Source: Anaerolineaceae bacterium UBA1415 (GTDB lineage Bacteria; Chloroflexota; Anaerolineae; Anaerolineales; Anaerolineaceae). Taken from it: DNA of 64,000 nucleotides. The translations under genes were made by a program, and so were the position numbers. This document shows positions 25,706 through 34,608 of this stretch, piece by piece. A model generated the notes under the pieces. It was not told the origin of the DNA, ran no database searches, and saw only the letters and a list, made by a program, of their open reading frames with translations. The stretch is from positions 104,092-168,091 of the forward strand of contig DBPR01000029.1 in assembly GCA_002305635.1 (NCBI GenBank), given 5' to 3'. Numbering within the stretch: position 1 is the stretch's first letter; every line of letters begins with the position of its first letter.

Positions 25706-26470
25706 ATGAATGGGCAGATGTATCAAATCGCTAAGATCGTTGTGGCAGCCAAAAAGGCGATGCAAACCAATGCTCAGATCCAATATGAGCTTGTGATGGG
25801 GGAAAACAGCGTTCAGTTTCAGTTTTTGCCTGAAAAGTGGCTTTTAGGAACAAGAAGCTATACCGCTAAGACGGTAGAGGAGTGGTTTGAACGGGTCAGA
25901 AAGAGTGGCTTGCAGGATATCAAGTTGTTTGCTCCCTGGAAAGTGGAAAACAGACACCTTTTGGGCTTTTCAAACACAACTCAGAGTGCGATCCTGTGCT
26001 TTTATGAAAATGGCAAGGTAAGTTATTTCATGCCGAATTGGGAATTTGATCGCGCAAAAAAGGGCTGGAACGTTCTGTACACAGAAAAGGAGTGGCCCAA
26101 TCCGCCGGAAGGAAAACCTGGCTATGAAGATAATACAGAGTCATTCCGGCAAATACTTGTGGATATCCAGCAATTTGCGCTTCAGATCGGGAGCAAAATA
26201 TTCGCAAATGTGTTCGGACATGCGATAAGCGTGCTTGATGGTGAAAACGAAGACCCAGACAAAAAGCCTTTTTTGGATCTACCGAAACGCAATCTTCGCA
26301 TTATTGAAGCAGCAAGCATCGCGGATGTCTTCGGTGGAATGAGCTCATGGAATGACGATCCGAATGTTATGGCTCAGGAAAAAGGATTGACCAGGGAATA
26401 TGATCTTCTCTCCGACGAATTATTGAAAAACATCCGGCTTGCTATCATGTATGCCATCAATGAGTGGTAA
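25706..26470 (+). CDS. Hypothetical protein
   Basis: A 254-residue soluble protein that I do not recognise. It has no signal peptide or membrane segment. It is rich in Trp and aromatic residues (EKWLLGTRSYTAKTVEEWFE; YFMPNWEFDRAKKGW). A possible ribosome site, ACGGAGA, precedes the ATG. The composition and codon use look like a real gene. It follows the glycosyltransferase by about 100 bases on the same strand, but nothing else links the two. Confidence 0.65.
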   Translation: MNGQMYQIAKIVVAAKKAMQTNAQIQYELVMGENSVQFQFLPEKWLLGTRSYTAKTVEEWFERVRKSGLQDIKLFAPWKVENRHLLGFSNTTQSAILCFYENGKVSYFMPNWEFDRAKKGWNVLYTEKEWPNPPEGKPGYEDNTESFRQILVDIQQFALQIGSKIFANVFGHAISVLDGENEDPDKKPFLDLPKRNLRIIEAASIADVFGGMSSWNDDPNVMAQEKGLTREYDLLSDELLKNIRLAIMYAINEW

Positions 26471-26688
26471 GGATGGGCTACTACAGACCCTGGCAGGCTG
26501 GAAATACTTAAGACAATAAGCAGAAAAAGAAAAAACTCGTGCCTTGCCAAAGTGTTTGACAGCAGATTGAGTAAATCTGATGGTTTTTCTAATATTGTCG
26601 AAGTTCATTTGCGGTAAAGCTTGTATTTGGTACAGTTTTTCAAAAATGTGTTTGGTTAATTACTAAAACCTCCCTTCTGCATCGCAGT

Positions 26689-27129
26689 CTATCTATTTAC
26701 TTTTGGCTGTCCATATTCCCGTCTCATGGCTTCTGTGGAAATGACCCATTGCTTGCCAAATTTGCAGGCGTCTACGCCATTGACAAGTTTTCCATAAGCA
26801 ATTGACTTGCGCAAGGTGCTTTCGTTTAATCCCCAAAGCTGGGTGGCATCGGTAAAAGCCATCAAGCCATCAAAAGGAGTTTCGACCGTCTCTCCGTTTG
26901 CAAATAGCTCATCACATGAGAGGTCCAGATCGTCATTCCAGACAATCCCATACCCGCCCACATCGACTTCAACATCAGAAAACAGTTCAGGCGTATTTTC
27001 CAAAACCTTGAATGTTGCAAATTTTGTGAACAGGGGCTTTACATCATAAATTTTGGTCACACCCTCCGCAAACCGCACACTCAGACGATACCCCGGTAGG
27101 GCATTGACTGCTTTCACTTTGTGGAACAT
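26689..27129 (-). CDS. DUF2442 protein fused to a helix-turn-helix domain
   Basis: A 146-residue protein in two parts. Residues 1-80 match the DUF2442 pattern: a basic start (MFHKVKAVNALPGYRLSVRF), VKPLFTKF, FSDVEVDVGGYGIVWNDDLDLSCDELF. Residues 90-140 form a small DNA-binding-like module with TQLWGLNESTLRKSIAYGKL and FGKQWVISTEAMRREYG, typical of short HTH antitoxin-type domains. It lies 12 bases downstream of a DUF4160 gene on the same strand. DUF4160-DUF2442 neighbours are frequent and are usually suspected toxin-antitoxin pairs. The HTH fusion points to autoregulation. Confidence 0.82.
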   Translation of the reverse strand: MFHKVKAVNALPGYRLSVRFAEGVTKIYDVKPLFTKFATFKVLENTPELFSDVEVDVGGYGIVWNDDLDLSCDELFANGETVETPFDGLMAFTDATQLWGLNESTLRKSIAYGKLVNGVDACKFGKQWVISTEAMRREYGQPKVNR

Positions 27130-27141
27130 ATAATCAACTCC

Positions 27142-27396
27142 TTATTCGAGGGGAGGTAGCTGTTTGAATTCCTGCGTCTCCCAGATTTGCAGGAGGTCAT
27201 TCCTATGGATCGACACCCATTCTCTCACCATGGCAAGCGCTTTAGGCGGTAGATACCCTTCCAGAACTTCACCCGTCTGAATGTAAACGGCGGCCATATC
27301 CTCACCATACAATGCATGGATCTGCGGCGGGTTATGTTCCGCCTGCTGGAAATACATTCTTATAATTATTCCGTAAAATCTGGACAATACTGGCAT
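27142..27396 (-). CDS. DUF4160 protein
   Basis: An 84-residue protein with the family start PVLSRFYGIIIRMYFQQAEHNPPQIHALYGED, in which the two His of HNPPQIHA are invariant-type residues. The C-terminal part (PPKALAMVREWVSIHRNDLLQIWE) fits too. DUF4160 proteins are small, of unproven biochemical function, and almost always paired with DUF2442. Here the pair is transcribed DUF4160 first. The region before the start is AT-rich with TATATTATATCACG, a likely promoter on the minus strand. Confidence 0.87.
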   Translation of the reverse strand: MPVLSRFYGIIIRMYFQQAEHNPPQIHALYGEDMAAVYIQTGEVLEGYLPPKALAMVREWVSIHRNDLLQIWETQEFKQLPPLE

Positions 27397-27510
27397 AGAT
27401 AAAACCTACTGTTTGTCAATGCTTATATTATATCACGATAACGTGATAAAGAGCAACCTAGCAGAATTATTGTCTATTTCTGTATAACCCAGTTAAACAA
27501 TATTAATTAT

Positions 27511-28581
27511 TTAAATATTAAACCTTATTTCAAGGATGTCGCCGTCTTCAATGATGTAGTTTTTGCCCTCCACGCGCAGGCGGCCTTTGTTGCGGGCTTC
27601 GGCGGTGCTGCCGCAGGTGAGCAAGTCGGCGAAAGAGATCACCTCCGCGCGAATAAAACCTTTTTCCATGTCGGAGTGGATCGTTCCAGCGGCTTCGCGG
27701 GCGTTGCTGCCCTTGCGCAGGGTCCAGGCGTGCACTTCCTTGTCTCCGGCTGTGAAAAAGCTGTGAACGTTCAGCAGGTCGTAGGAAATCTGGATCAGAC
27801 GGGGAATAATGAGCTCGGAAACGTTGAATTCTTCCATAAACATGGCTGCGTCCTCGGGCTCCAGCGCCATGATGTCCAGCTCCAGTTTGGCAGGCAGATG
27901 CACCACGGTGGTGTGAGGGTGTGGGCTTGTATACGAAATTGTTTCCTGTTCTTCGGACTGGTTGAAGACGATGATCTGCGGTTTGCGGCTCAAAAAGCCA
28001 AAACTGGAGAGGATTTTGTCCTCCTCCGGCGTAAATTCGTAGTGCCGTAAAGGTTTTTCGTCACTAAGCATGGCTTCAAGCTTTTGAAAGAGATCAATTT
28101 CGCCCTGGATGACATCACGAGGGCGTGAGACGCCGCGGCGGTGCTCTTCACGCAGCTTCTCGAGCCGTCTTTCCACCATGACAAGGTCGTTGAGGATGAA
28201 TTCAGTATCCATGGTCTGAATATCGCGGATGGGGTCGATGGAGCTGGCGAAATGCGGAACACTGGCGTTCTCGAACTGGCGCACAACGTGCAGGAAGCCG
28301 TCCATCTGTGCCAGTTGATTGACCATCACACCAGGCAAGCCGGCCTTCCCGGCGCTGCCGTCCAGCCCGGCAATATCGGCAAAGGTGACTTTGGCGCGAA
28401 CGATCTTTTTCGGATTGTAGATCTGGCAAAGTTGATCAACACGTTCATCGGGCACGTCAACAACAGAGGAGTGCACCTCCATCTGTCCGGCTGACATTTC
28501 CGCGGAAACGTCCGCGCCGGTGAGCGCTTTATAAACGGTGGTTTTCCCTGACTGCGGCAGTCCTATAATTCCTAATTGCAT
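27511..28581 (-). CDS. ychF: Redox-regulated ATPase / Obg-like YchF
   Basis: YchF is a ribosome- and tRNA-associated P-loop NTPase of the Obg family that prefers ATP. The P-loop is GLPQSGKTTVYKAL at residues 7-20 and the switch region is ADIAGLDGSAGKAGLPG. The nucleotide-specificity motif is NxxE (VFNQSEEQE) instead of the GTPase NKxD, as expected for this family. The C-terminal TGS-type part reads RKGSNAREAAGTIHSDMEKGFIRAEVI. I chose ATG 28581, which follows AGGAG, giving 356 residues. The frame extends 17 codons further upstream but without conserved sequence. Confidence 0.88.
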   Translation of the reverse strand: MQLGIIGLPQSGKTTVYKALTGADVSAEMSAGQMEVHSSVVDVPDERVDQLCQIYNPKKIVRAKVTFADIAGLDGSAGKAGLPGVMVNQLAQMDGFLHVVRQFENASVPHFASSIDPIRDIQTMDTEFILNDLVMVERRLEKLREEHRRGVSRPRDVIQGEIDLFQKLEAMLSDEKPLRHYEFTPEEDKILSSFGFLSRKPQIIVFNQSEEQETISYTSPHPHTTVVHLPAKLELDIMALEPEDAAMFMEEFNVSELIIPRLIQISYDLLNVHSFFTAGDKEVHAWTLRKGSNAREAAGTIHSDMEKGFIRAEVISFADLLTCGSTAEARNKGRLRVEGKNYIIEDGDILEIRFNI

Positions 28582-28725
28582 AACAACTCCTGGTTCGGCT
28601 AATTGCTCTTGAACCTCATGATTATATCGCATAGAAAAGGGAAAAATGTGTTGTAAGTGTGCAAACAGAAACGGAGATCAAATTCTATGTTAAACTAAGC
28701 CGATACATTCGTTTATGGAGGCGAA

Positions 28726-29517
28726 ATGAAGAAAGTAGCATTAGTATTATTTTTAATGACCTTTGTTTTGGTATCCTGTTCCATGCCAAGACTCGTAAAA
28801 GTTGAAGAGGCTCCTGATCCAACCGCCACGACAGCCCCGACCGTGATCGTTCTTCCCACAGCGACAAGCGTTCCTGTCGTCACTGAAGAAATCGTTGAGC
28901 CCACCCCGGTTCCTGTTGAGGAGACCGAGGAGATCGTGATTCCGGTCACTGAGAGGACTGTTCTGATGGATGAGAGTTTCTCATTCGATGACGGAAGTTG
29001 GAATACCGGCGTTTGGCCCGAAAATACCGGTCAGGATGAGATCACAGATGGCGAATATCGCATGACGCTCTATCGAACATCCTACATGATCTGGAGTCAG
29101 GTCTTTGATTTTTACACCAGTGACGTAGAGCTGGAAGTCAACGCCCGTCTGCATGCCGGTCCGCAGGAGAACGGGCATGGCTTTGTTTGCCGCTACACCG
29201 ATAAGGATAATTTCTATTTCCTGTTCATCGGGAATGACGGCTGGTACTCAATCGATAAATACGTAGCCGATGAACGCACAGCCCTGGATTCGGGTTGGGC
29301 TCCTGATGGTGTTATTGATCCAGTCGCCAATCGGATCAGCGCAATGTGTGCCGGGGAGACCCTTTCGTTGACAGTAAACGACTATCTGCTGGCCAGTGTC
29401 CAGGATAATTCTCACTCTTACGGGGAAGTTGGCCTGTTTACACGCAGTTACGATACCGGCAATATCACCATTGCTTTTGACAATTTTATTGTTTACGACG
29501 CTTCAGATGCTCGGTAG
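28726..29517 (+). CDS. Lipoprotein with concanavalin-like/DUF1080-type domain
   Basis: A 263-residue lipoprotein with signal MKKVALVLFLMTFVLVSC (Cys18). A P/T/V/E-rich spacer runs from residue 30 to about 75 (TATTAPTVIVLPTATSVPVV and on). A beta-sandwich region from about 83 to 260 follows, starting DESFSFDDGSWNTG and including GHGFVCRYTDKDNFYFLFI and the closing FDNFIVYDAS. This matches secreted LamG/concanavalin-like domains, which bind sugars or serve structural roles outside the cell. No catalytic site can be named. The gene ends at a clear terminator. Confidence 0.72.
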   Translation: MKKVALVLFLMTFVLVSCSMPRLVKVEEAPDPTATTAPTVIVLPTATSVPVVTEEIVEPTPVPVEETEEIVIPVTERTVLMDESFSFDDGSWNTGVWPENTGQDEITDGEYRMTLYRTSYMIWSQVFDFYTSDVELEVNARLHAGPQENGHGFVCRYTDKDNFYFLFIGNDGWYSIDKYVADERTALDSGWAPDGVIDPVANRISAMCAGETLSLTVNDYLLASVQDNSHSYGEVGLFTRSYDTGNITIAFDNFIVYDASDAR

Positions 29518-29568
29518 AAGACCTTCAATGAACGACTTATGGTCTGTTCTTTGAATAAAAAAACAAGA

Positions 29569-29820
29569 TTACAAAAGAGCTCCCATCAGCGGAGCTCTTT
29601 TTATAGGTATGATGAACATGCCGTCGATCTGCATTAAAAGCCAATGTAGGGTGCAGTCGATAACAATTCCAAAGCGACTCCCTGGAAGATGGGAACGAAC
29701 CATATTGATTTTAGGTGCGCTATTTGCCAACGAAGCAGGTAAAAAGATCAACAGGCCAAGTAGAACATCACCCAATACAAATTTTATTATTGCTTCTAAT
29801 AGGTATTTTGCAGTCATCAT
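29569..29820 (-). pseudogene. Remnant of an isoprenylcysteine/phospholipid methyltransferase-like membrane protein
   Basis: An 83-residue frame starts after a good AGGAG site. Its first helices (KYLLEAIIKFVLGDVLLGLLIFLPASL) resemble the N-terminus of ICMT/NnrU-like membrane methyltransferases, which normally exceed 170 residues. The end (LHWLLMQIDGMFIIPIK) resembles the second helix, but the reading then runs into the lipoprotein terminator and stops. The catalytic C-terminal half is missing. This looks like a truncated, dead copy, although a functional small membrane protein cannot be ruled out. Confidence 0.4.
29574..29603 (+). terminator. terminator of the lipoprotein gene
   Basis: Arms AAAGAGCTCC / GGAGCTCTTT (29574-29583, 29591-29600) with a short loop, followed by further T residues. 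It reads as a terminator on both strands. Confidence 0.85.
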
Positions 29821-30003
29821 GAAGCTCCTGAATTTCTAAGTTGGCCACTCCAACATTTACATTTTACCGCTCAGACCATAAAATTTGCTTTGCGAAAGCT
29901 ACAGAACCCTATTCAATGCAAGCCTTTTACCATTTAACATAGCAGTGGTAAATTTCCCCGGACCTGGATCGAGAACAAACTGGTACACGTCCACCTATAC
30001 ATG

Positions 30004-30462
30004 CTATAGGATCAATTCATAAGTGATCATATCTCCCTGACCTCTTAGCTGAAAACCATTGTTCTGGGCAATTCTTTTACTTGCACTTTGAGCTGCTACA
30101 CATCCAATAATGAGCGACTTTATTGATCTTGTTCTTGCATGATCAATTAAAGCTTTCGTTATCTCATCCGCGATGCCCTGCCCCCAGTATTTTTTGCTCA
30201 ATATCCACCCGATCTCATAACTTTCGTCCTCATATTGATGGAAGATCACATGCCCGATCAATTCCTGGCTTTCTTTTAGCTCCAAAGCGTAAACATGGGC
30301 GGGGTCAACAAGTCCATTTTCCTCCAGGAACGTTTGTGTTTTCTCGCAACTAAACGGTTCCTCGATATACTCCATGACGTCCGGATCGCTGAGCACGAAA
30401 TAGAGTGCGTCAAGGTCCGATCGCTGAAATTTTCTGATAAAACATCTTCTTGTTTCGATCAT
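30004..30462 (-). CDS. GNAT-family N-acetyltransferase (RimJ/RimL-like)
   Basis: A 152-residue acetyltransferase. It begins IETRRCFIRKFQRSDLDALY, has the strand-4/5 region YEIGWILSKKYWGQGIADEI that binds acetyl-CoA pyrophosphate (a Q-x-x-G-x-A-type loop), and ends ASKRIAQNNGFQLRGQ, the usual final alpha-beta unit. The group acetylates protein N-termini, small amines or antibiotics, and the acceptor is not predictable. It is monocistronic, in an AT-rich patch. Confidence 0.85.
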   Translation of the reverse strand: MIETRRCFIRKFQRSDLDALYFVLSDPDVMEYIEEPFSCEKTQTFLEENGLVDPAHVYALELKESQELIGHVIFHQYEDESYEIGWILSKKYWGQGIADEITKALIDHARTRSIKSLIIGCVAAQSASKRIAQNNGFQLRGQGDMITYELIL

Positions 30463-30586
30463 TATTATTCATTCTCATCCCTTGTACAGCTGGCATCCAA
30501 TATAGTCCCCTGGGAAGAAAATATTTCGGCATTGATCCAGGGTTTCAAACCAAGGGACCCGATCAGAAAACCTTTGGGACAGGAAT

Positions 30587-32554
30587 CTACCTGGTAATCA
30601 TTGGTAAGTAAATTTTATTATTAAGATTCAAAGCCACATCATATGTCAGTATTGAATAATTGTGGGTCCCCGCGAAAATTCTAAATCCACCAGGGATGGC
30701 GACGCCAACGCCGAGCGCCAGATTGTTTTCATCCACATTTGGGGCACTGATCCAGGTGTTTCCATAGTTCAGACTATAAGCGATTCGACCATTGGATTGA
30801 TACATCCGGCTTCCTACTACCACGGGGATATTGAGCTCAGTTTTGAATAAAGATCCTGCATAAGTAAATTCGGTAAAGAAATAACTGGATTTCTGCTCCC
30901 AGGATGTTGCATCATCCCGACTGATCCAGGTTCCATTACCCAATGCCATATAGAGAATAGTTTTATCTCCATCTCGCATAGTGGTAAAACTTATCAAGCT
31001 GGAACCATCACCGTCAGGGGAAGTCTTTTCGGCCCAGCTCTCTCCTCCGTCTGTTGAGACAAACACCGGCCCATCAACGTTAAAAAGTGTCTCCGCCCGG
31101 TAAGGATCAGCGAAGATTGTGCCGCGAAAACTCGTTTGCAGGCGAGTCCAAGAAGCACCAGAATCTTCCGAACGATAGAATCCCAAGATGTTGTTGGCAT
31201 AGAGGACCCCATCAAGCTGAGGATCATGCACTACATTATTAAAGCCGTAAGACGTCGGATTTGTTCCAGTCTGGGTGAAAGTAAGCCCATAATCAATACT
31301 CTTGCGAATTCTTTGGTTTTGGGATTCTATCCCGAAAATGTAGACAGTGGCAAAGTTTAATGGTGATACCAGGATTGTTTCTACTGGAAAGTCTAATACT
31401 CGCCAACTTTCTCCGCCGTTGAGGGTGAAAAAACAACGCTTTCCATCAGCATCATACGCTCGGGTACAAGCATAGATTTGATCCGGATCATGTGGGTTGA
31501 TTTGGATGGTGCCAATTGAGAGTTTGTTCACCCCCTGAGCAGAGGTGAAGATCGGACTGCCATCCGAATTCATACGGACAAAGCTTTGTGTGGTGCCACC
31601 ATATAAAAAGAAGGTTTCACCAAACCCCATTTTTCTTACCCGCCATTTGACAGGCGATTCCAAAAAATCCTCAACTACATACCAGGTTGAGCCACCATCA
31701 GACGAAGCAATATTGTCCATCAAAATCCAATCTGGATTGAACTCTGAAATGAAAAGCGATGATGAACTTGATAGGTTGGATTTAATCGTCGTCCAGCTTG
31801 CTCCCAAATCTTCTGATTTTATTAAGGCTCTGGTATTGGTATCGATAAGATAGATCGCCTGATCATTCAACGAAAAGGTGAGATGGGAAAGAAAACCCCC
31901 AACATCGCCAAAATCCGACATCAATGTCCATGATAGACCAAAATTTTCCGAATAATATAATTCACGGCTTTTTGCGAGAAGCAGTTTGTTTGGTTCATCA
32001 ACTTTCATTGTCAGGCTATCGGTTTTCCCAAACCTTGTTTGCCAGGTTTGACCACCATCGGAGCTGGTTTTCATGTCAAGATCAGTTAGAACCGCTAATT
32101 TCAACGGATCATTCCTTGAAATATGAAAAGGATCACCAAAATAAAGGCTAGGGATAAAGCCCTCGAGTATCAAAGTCCAATCGATGTAATCGATTGGTGT
32201 AATATACAAATTACGACAATAATAAAGCAGTAACCTGCCTTCCGGACCCCCACCGATTTTCATTTTGACATAATTTGGTTCAGCAGACGCGCAAGCTGGT
32301 AAAGATATTTCAGTCCAATTATGCCCACCATCCACGCTCTTAAAAAGACCGTTGGTCACATACGCGAAGAACATATCCAAGTCGAGCGGGTTTTGAGCGA
32401 TCTCCCAAAAGTCCCCACCTTCAGGGCCTATAGACGTCCACCCATCAGGGGCTGCTTGGACTGTTTTTATGGGAAGGAAAGAAAAACATAATACATTGGT
32501 GATCAATATCACCAGTAGTATTTGCCAAACTCGTTTCAATGTGACATTCCTCAT
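30587..32554 (-). CDS. Secreted BNR/sortilin-like beta-propeller protein, paralog 1
   Basis: A 655-residue exported protein. The signal peptide ends at KTVQAAPDGW. At least seven copies of the BNR/Asp-box form S-x-D-G-G-x-T/S-W follow (SVDGGHNWTE, SSDGGQTWQT, SSDGGSTWYV, STDGGESWAE and others), giving a sortilin- or xyloglucanase-like propeller. No catalytic acid pair can be assigned, so binding is as likely as hydrolysis. The C-terminus is NNKIYLPMITR, a short tail also seen in the neighbouring paralog. The start follows GGAG by 9 bases. It lies 29 bases downstream of paralog 2 and is probably cotranscribed with it. Confidence 0.78.
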   Translation of the reverse strand: MRNVTLKRVWQILLVILITNVLCFSFLPIKTVQAAPDGWTSIGPEGGDFWEIAQNPLDLDMFFAYVTNGLFKSVDGGHNWTEISLPACASAEPNYVKMKIGGGPEGRLLLYYCRNLYITPIDYIDWTLILEGFIPSLYFGDPFHISRNDPLKLAVLTDLDMKTSSDGGQTWQTRFGKTDSLTMKVDEPNKLLLAKSRELYYSENFGLSWTLMSDFGDVGGFLSHLTFSLNDQAIYLIDTNTRALIKSEDLGASWTTIKSNLSSSSSLFISEFNPDWILMDNIASSDGGSTWYVVEDFLESPVKWRVRKMGFGETFFLYGGTTQSFVRMNSDGSPIFTSAQGVNKLSIGTIQINPHDPDQIYACTRAYDADGKRCFFTLNGGESWRVLDFPVETILVSPLNFATVYIFGIESQNQRIRKSIDYGLTFTQTGTNPTSYGFNNVVHDPQLDGVLYANNILGFYRSEDSGASWTRLQTSFRGTIFADPYRAETLFNVDGPVFVSTDGGESWAEKTSPDGDGSSLISFTTMRDGDKTILYMALGNGTWISRDDATSWEQKSSYFFTEFTYAGSLFKTELNIPVVVGSRMYQSNGRIAYSLNYGNTWISAPNVDENNLALGVGVAIPGGFRIFAGTHNYSILTYDVALNLNNKIYLPMITR

Positions 32555-32583
32555 GTTTTTTCGCTCCGATCAAAATTTATAAA

Positions 32584-34542
32584 TCATCGAATTGTTAAAG
32601 GCAAATAAAGACGATTCCTAAGATTACCATGGATATCTATACAATAAACTCCCCTTGAATCGGTGCCTGAACAGATCCTAAAGCCATCAGCAAAGGCACT
32701 TGTGTCAATCTTGGACAGATTCGTGGAGGGTGAGGTTGAAACCTGGGGAATCGGAGGCAATGTCAGCCAGTCATTACCATAATTAAATGAATACATTTTT
32801 GTTCCATTCGCATCTGCTAACACGACAGCTTCTCCTGACCCGGAAACAAAATAAGAGGATAGCTGCACATAAACGCCTTCTGGTTCATTGGAGTTAGTCC
32901 ATTCTCCTTCCAGTTGCCATGTTTCCCCTCGATCTTGACTGACCCAGGCCTCGCCATCCAACCAGGAAAGCAAGTGGGTGGTCCCATTGTAATAAATGGA
33001 AGCCAGGCGCGGTACGGAATATAGATCGTTATACGGGGCTGGGAATTGTTCCCACGTAGCTCCTCCATCTGAGGAACGTCTGAAGTTATGACTCAAATAA
33101 TATAAGGAACCCGAAACTCTCTGGTCCGGCAGAATCGATGTGGAATTATCCAACCCCATAAACCGACGTGCCCAATGTTTACCACCGTCGTAAGAAACGT
33201 ATAGACTATCAAATAATTCCGCATATAAGATATTTTCCTGGGTTGGATCAATGATCATGTAATCCGCGTTGATCGGTTCTTGATATCCTTCAATCAATAA
33301 TTCAAAGGTCTGGCCACAATCATTGCTGTGATAGAACTTTGTAAAATACTCATTAACTGTATAAATGTGACAAAAAGTGTTTCGGTCACCGATTGCCAGC
33401 ACGCTATCGGCTGAAAACTTAGTCCAGCTTTCGCCAGCGTTATTGGTGTAATACCACTGATCCGATTGAAAATACATTTCAGAAGGATTACCAGAGTTCA
33501 TAATCAGTCTTTTGACCGACAATTTTTCAATGCAGCTCGCGGACTCAAACACCAGACTTCCGTCTGATTGTATGCGGGCAAAGGAGTCTTTCGTTGCAGC
33601 GAAAAACTCAACTGGTTGTGCGTTCGCGAAAATAAATTTGTTGATCAATGAGCCTGTCTCCGTTTTGGATGGAAGCTCAGCCCAGGTATCACCGCCATCG
33701 GTCGTAATGTATTGATTAACAATAAAGGTGTTTGATGATCCAGGTGAAAAGACAAAGTTATAGGCATAATTGGTTGGAAAAATTTTCGTTACCCAGGACT
33801 GCCCATAATCGGTGGAAATATAGATCTCATCCAGATTACCAATATAAATTTCGGAATTGGTTTCTGAAAAACCAATAATGTTCTTTTCAGGCCAAAAGAT
33901 ACCCTGTATATTTTTGATTAACGTCCAGTGTAATCCAAAATCATCTGAGAAAAATATTGCTCCGTCTGAATTGATCAATAAGTGATCTGGGTTCGTTACG
34001 TCCATTGCCAGATGATCTGTTATTCCATAGACCTGATTCCAGGTTTCGCCGCCATCCGGGCTAGCTAACAGTTTGTAGGAAGATTCGACAACCATCTTCA
34101 ATGGATCAGTTCTGCTGATTTCAAAGCTTCCAGTATATGGAGAAATGGGCGCGATTTGCTGCCAACTGATTGATGGGAAAGTGGAGAGGAATAGTCTATC
34201 GCAATAATCAAACAGGAGACTTAGATTATTCTCGGTACCTCCGATTTTAAGTCTGTTTTTTTCAATTTCTTCTGGAACCTGACACAAGGGTGTTGGCAAT
34301 TCGCTCCAATGATGACCACCATCTGTACTATGGAACAAGCCGTCAGCCACCACAGCAAAGATATGATCATCATCATAGGGATTGACGGCTATATCTATGA
34401 AATTACCGCCTTCAGGTCCAACCTGGGTCCAGGTTCCATCACCAGCTTGAACCGGTTTCGATTGAAATGCCAATATACTCGTGCATAGGAAAACCATTAG
34501 AAGCAAACAACAAAAGTGCTTAATAGATCGAGAAAAAAGCAT
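32584..34542 (-). CDS. Secreted BNR/sortilin-like beta-propeller protein, paralog 2
   Basis: A 652-residue exported protein, parallel to its downstream neighbour from TWTQVGPEGGNFIDIAVNPYDD on. Asp-box repeats include STDGGHHWSE, SPDGGETWNQ, SYDGGKHWAR and SSDGGATWEQ. The signal peptide (MLFSRSIKHFCCLLLMVFLC and on) starts at ATG 34542, which follows AAGGAG; a longer frame to 34581 lacks a ribosome site. The tail NLRNRLYLPLTIR matches that of paralog 1. The two probably arose by duplication. An upstream surE gene, 67 bases away on the same strand, may share the transcript. Confidence 0.78.
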   Translation of the reverse strand: MLFSRSIKHFCCLLLMVFLCTSILAFQSKPVQAGDGTWTQVGPEGGNFIDIAVNPYDDDHIFAVVADGLFHSTDGGHHWSELPTPLCQVPEEIEKNRLKIGGTENNLSLLFDYCDRLFLSTFPSISWQQIAPISPYTGSFEISRTDPLKMVVESSYKLLASPDGGETWNQVYGITDHLAMDVTNPDHLLINSDGAIFFSDDFGLHWTLIKNIQGIFWPEKNIIGFSETNSEIYIGNLDEIYISTDYGQSWVTKIFPTNYAYNFVFSPGSSNTFIVNQYITTDGGDTWAELPSKTETGSLINKFIFANAQPVEFFAATKDSFARIQSDGSLVFESASCIEKLSVKRLIMNSGNPSEMYFQSDQWYYTNNAGESWTKFSADSVLAIGDRNTFCHIYTVNEYFTKFYHSNDCGQTFELLIEGYQEPINADYMIIDPTQENILYAELFDSLYVSYDGGKHWARRFMGLDNSTSILPDQRVSGSLYYLSHNFRRSSDGGATWEQFPAPYNDLYSVPRLASIYYNGTTHLLSWLDGEAWVSQDRGETWQLEGEWTNSNEPEGVYVQLSSYFVSGSGEAVVLADANGTKMYSFNYGNDWLTLPPIPQVSTSPSTNLSKIDTSAFADGFRICSGTDSRGVYCIDIHGNLRNRLYLPLTIR

Positions 34543-34608
34543 TTCTTCACTCCTTTTGAATTGTTTTTTTCGTCGGAACAATCGGTATCATTCCGATCGA
34601 AAAGTTAT

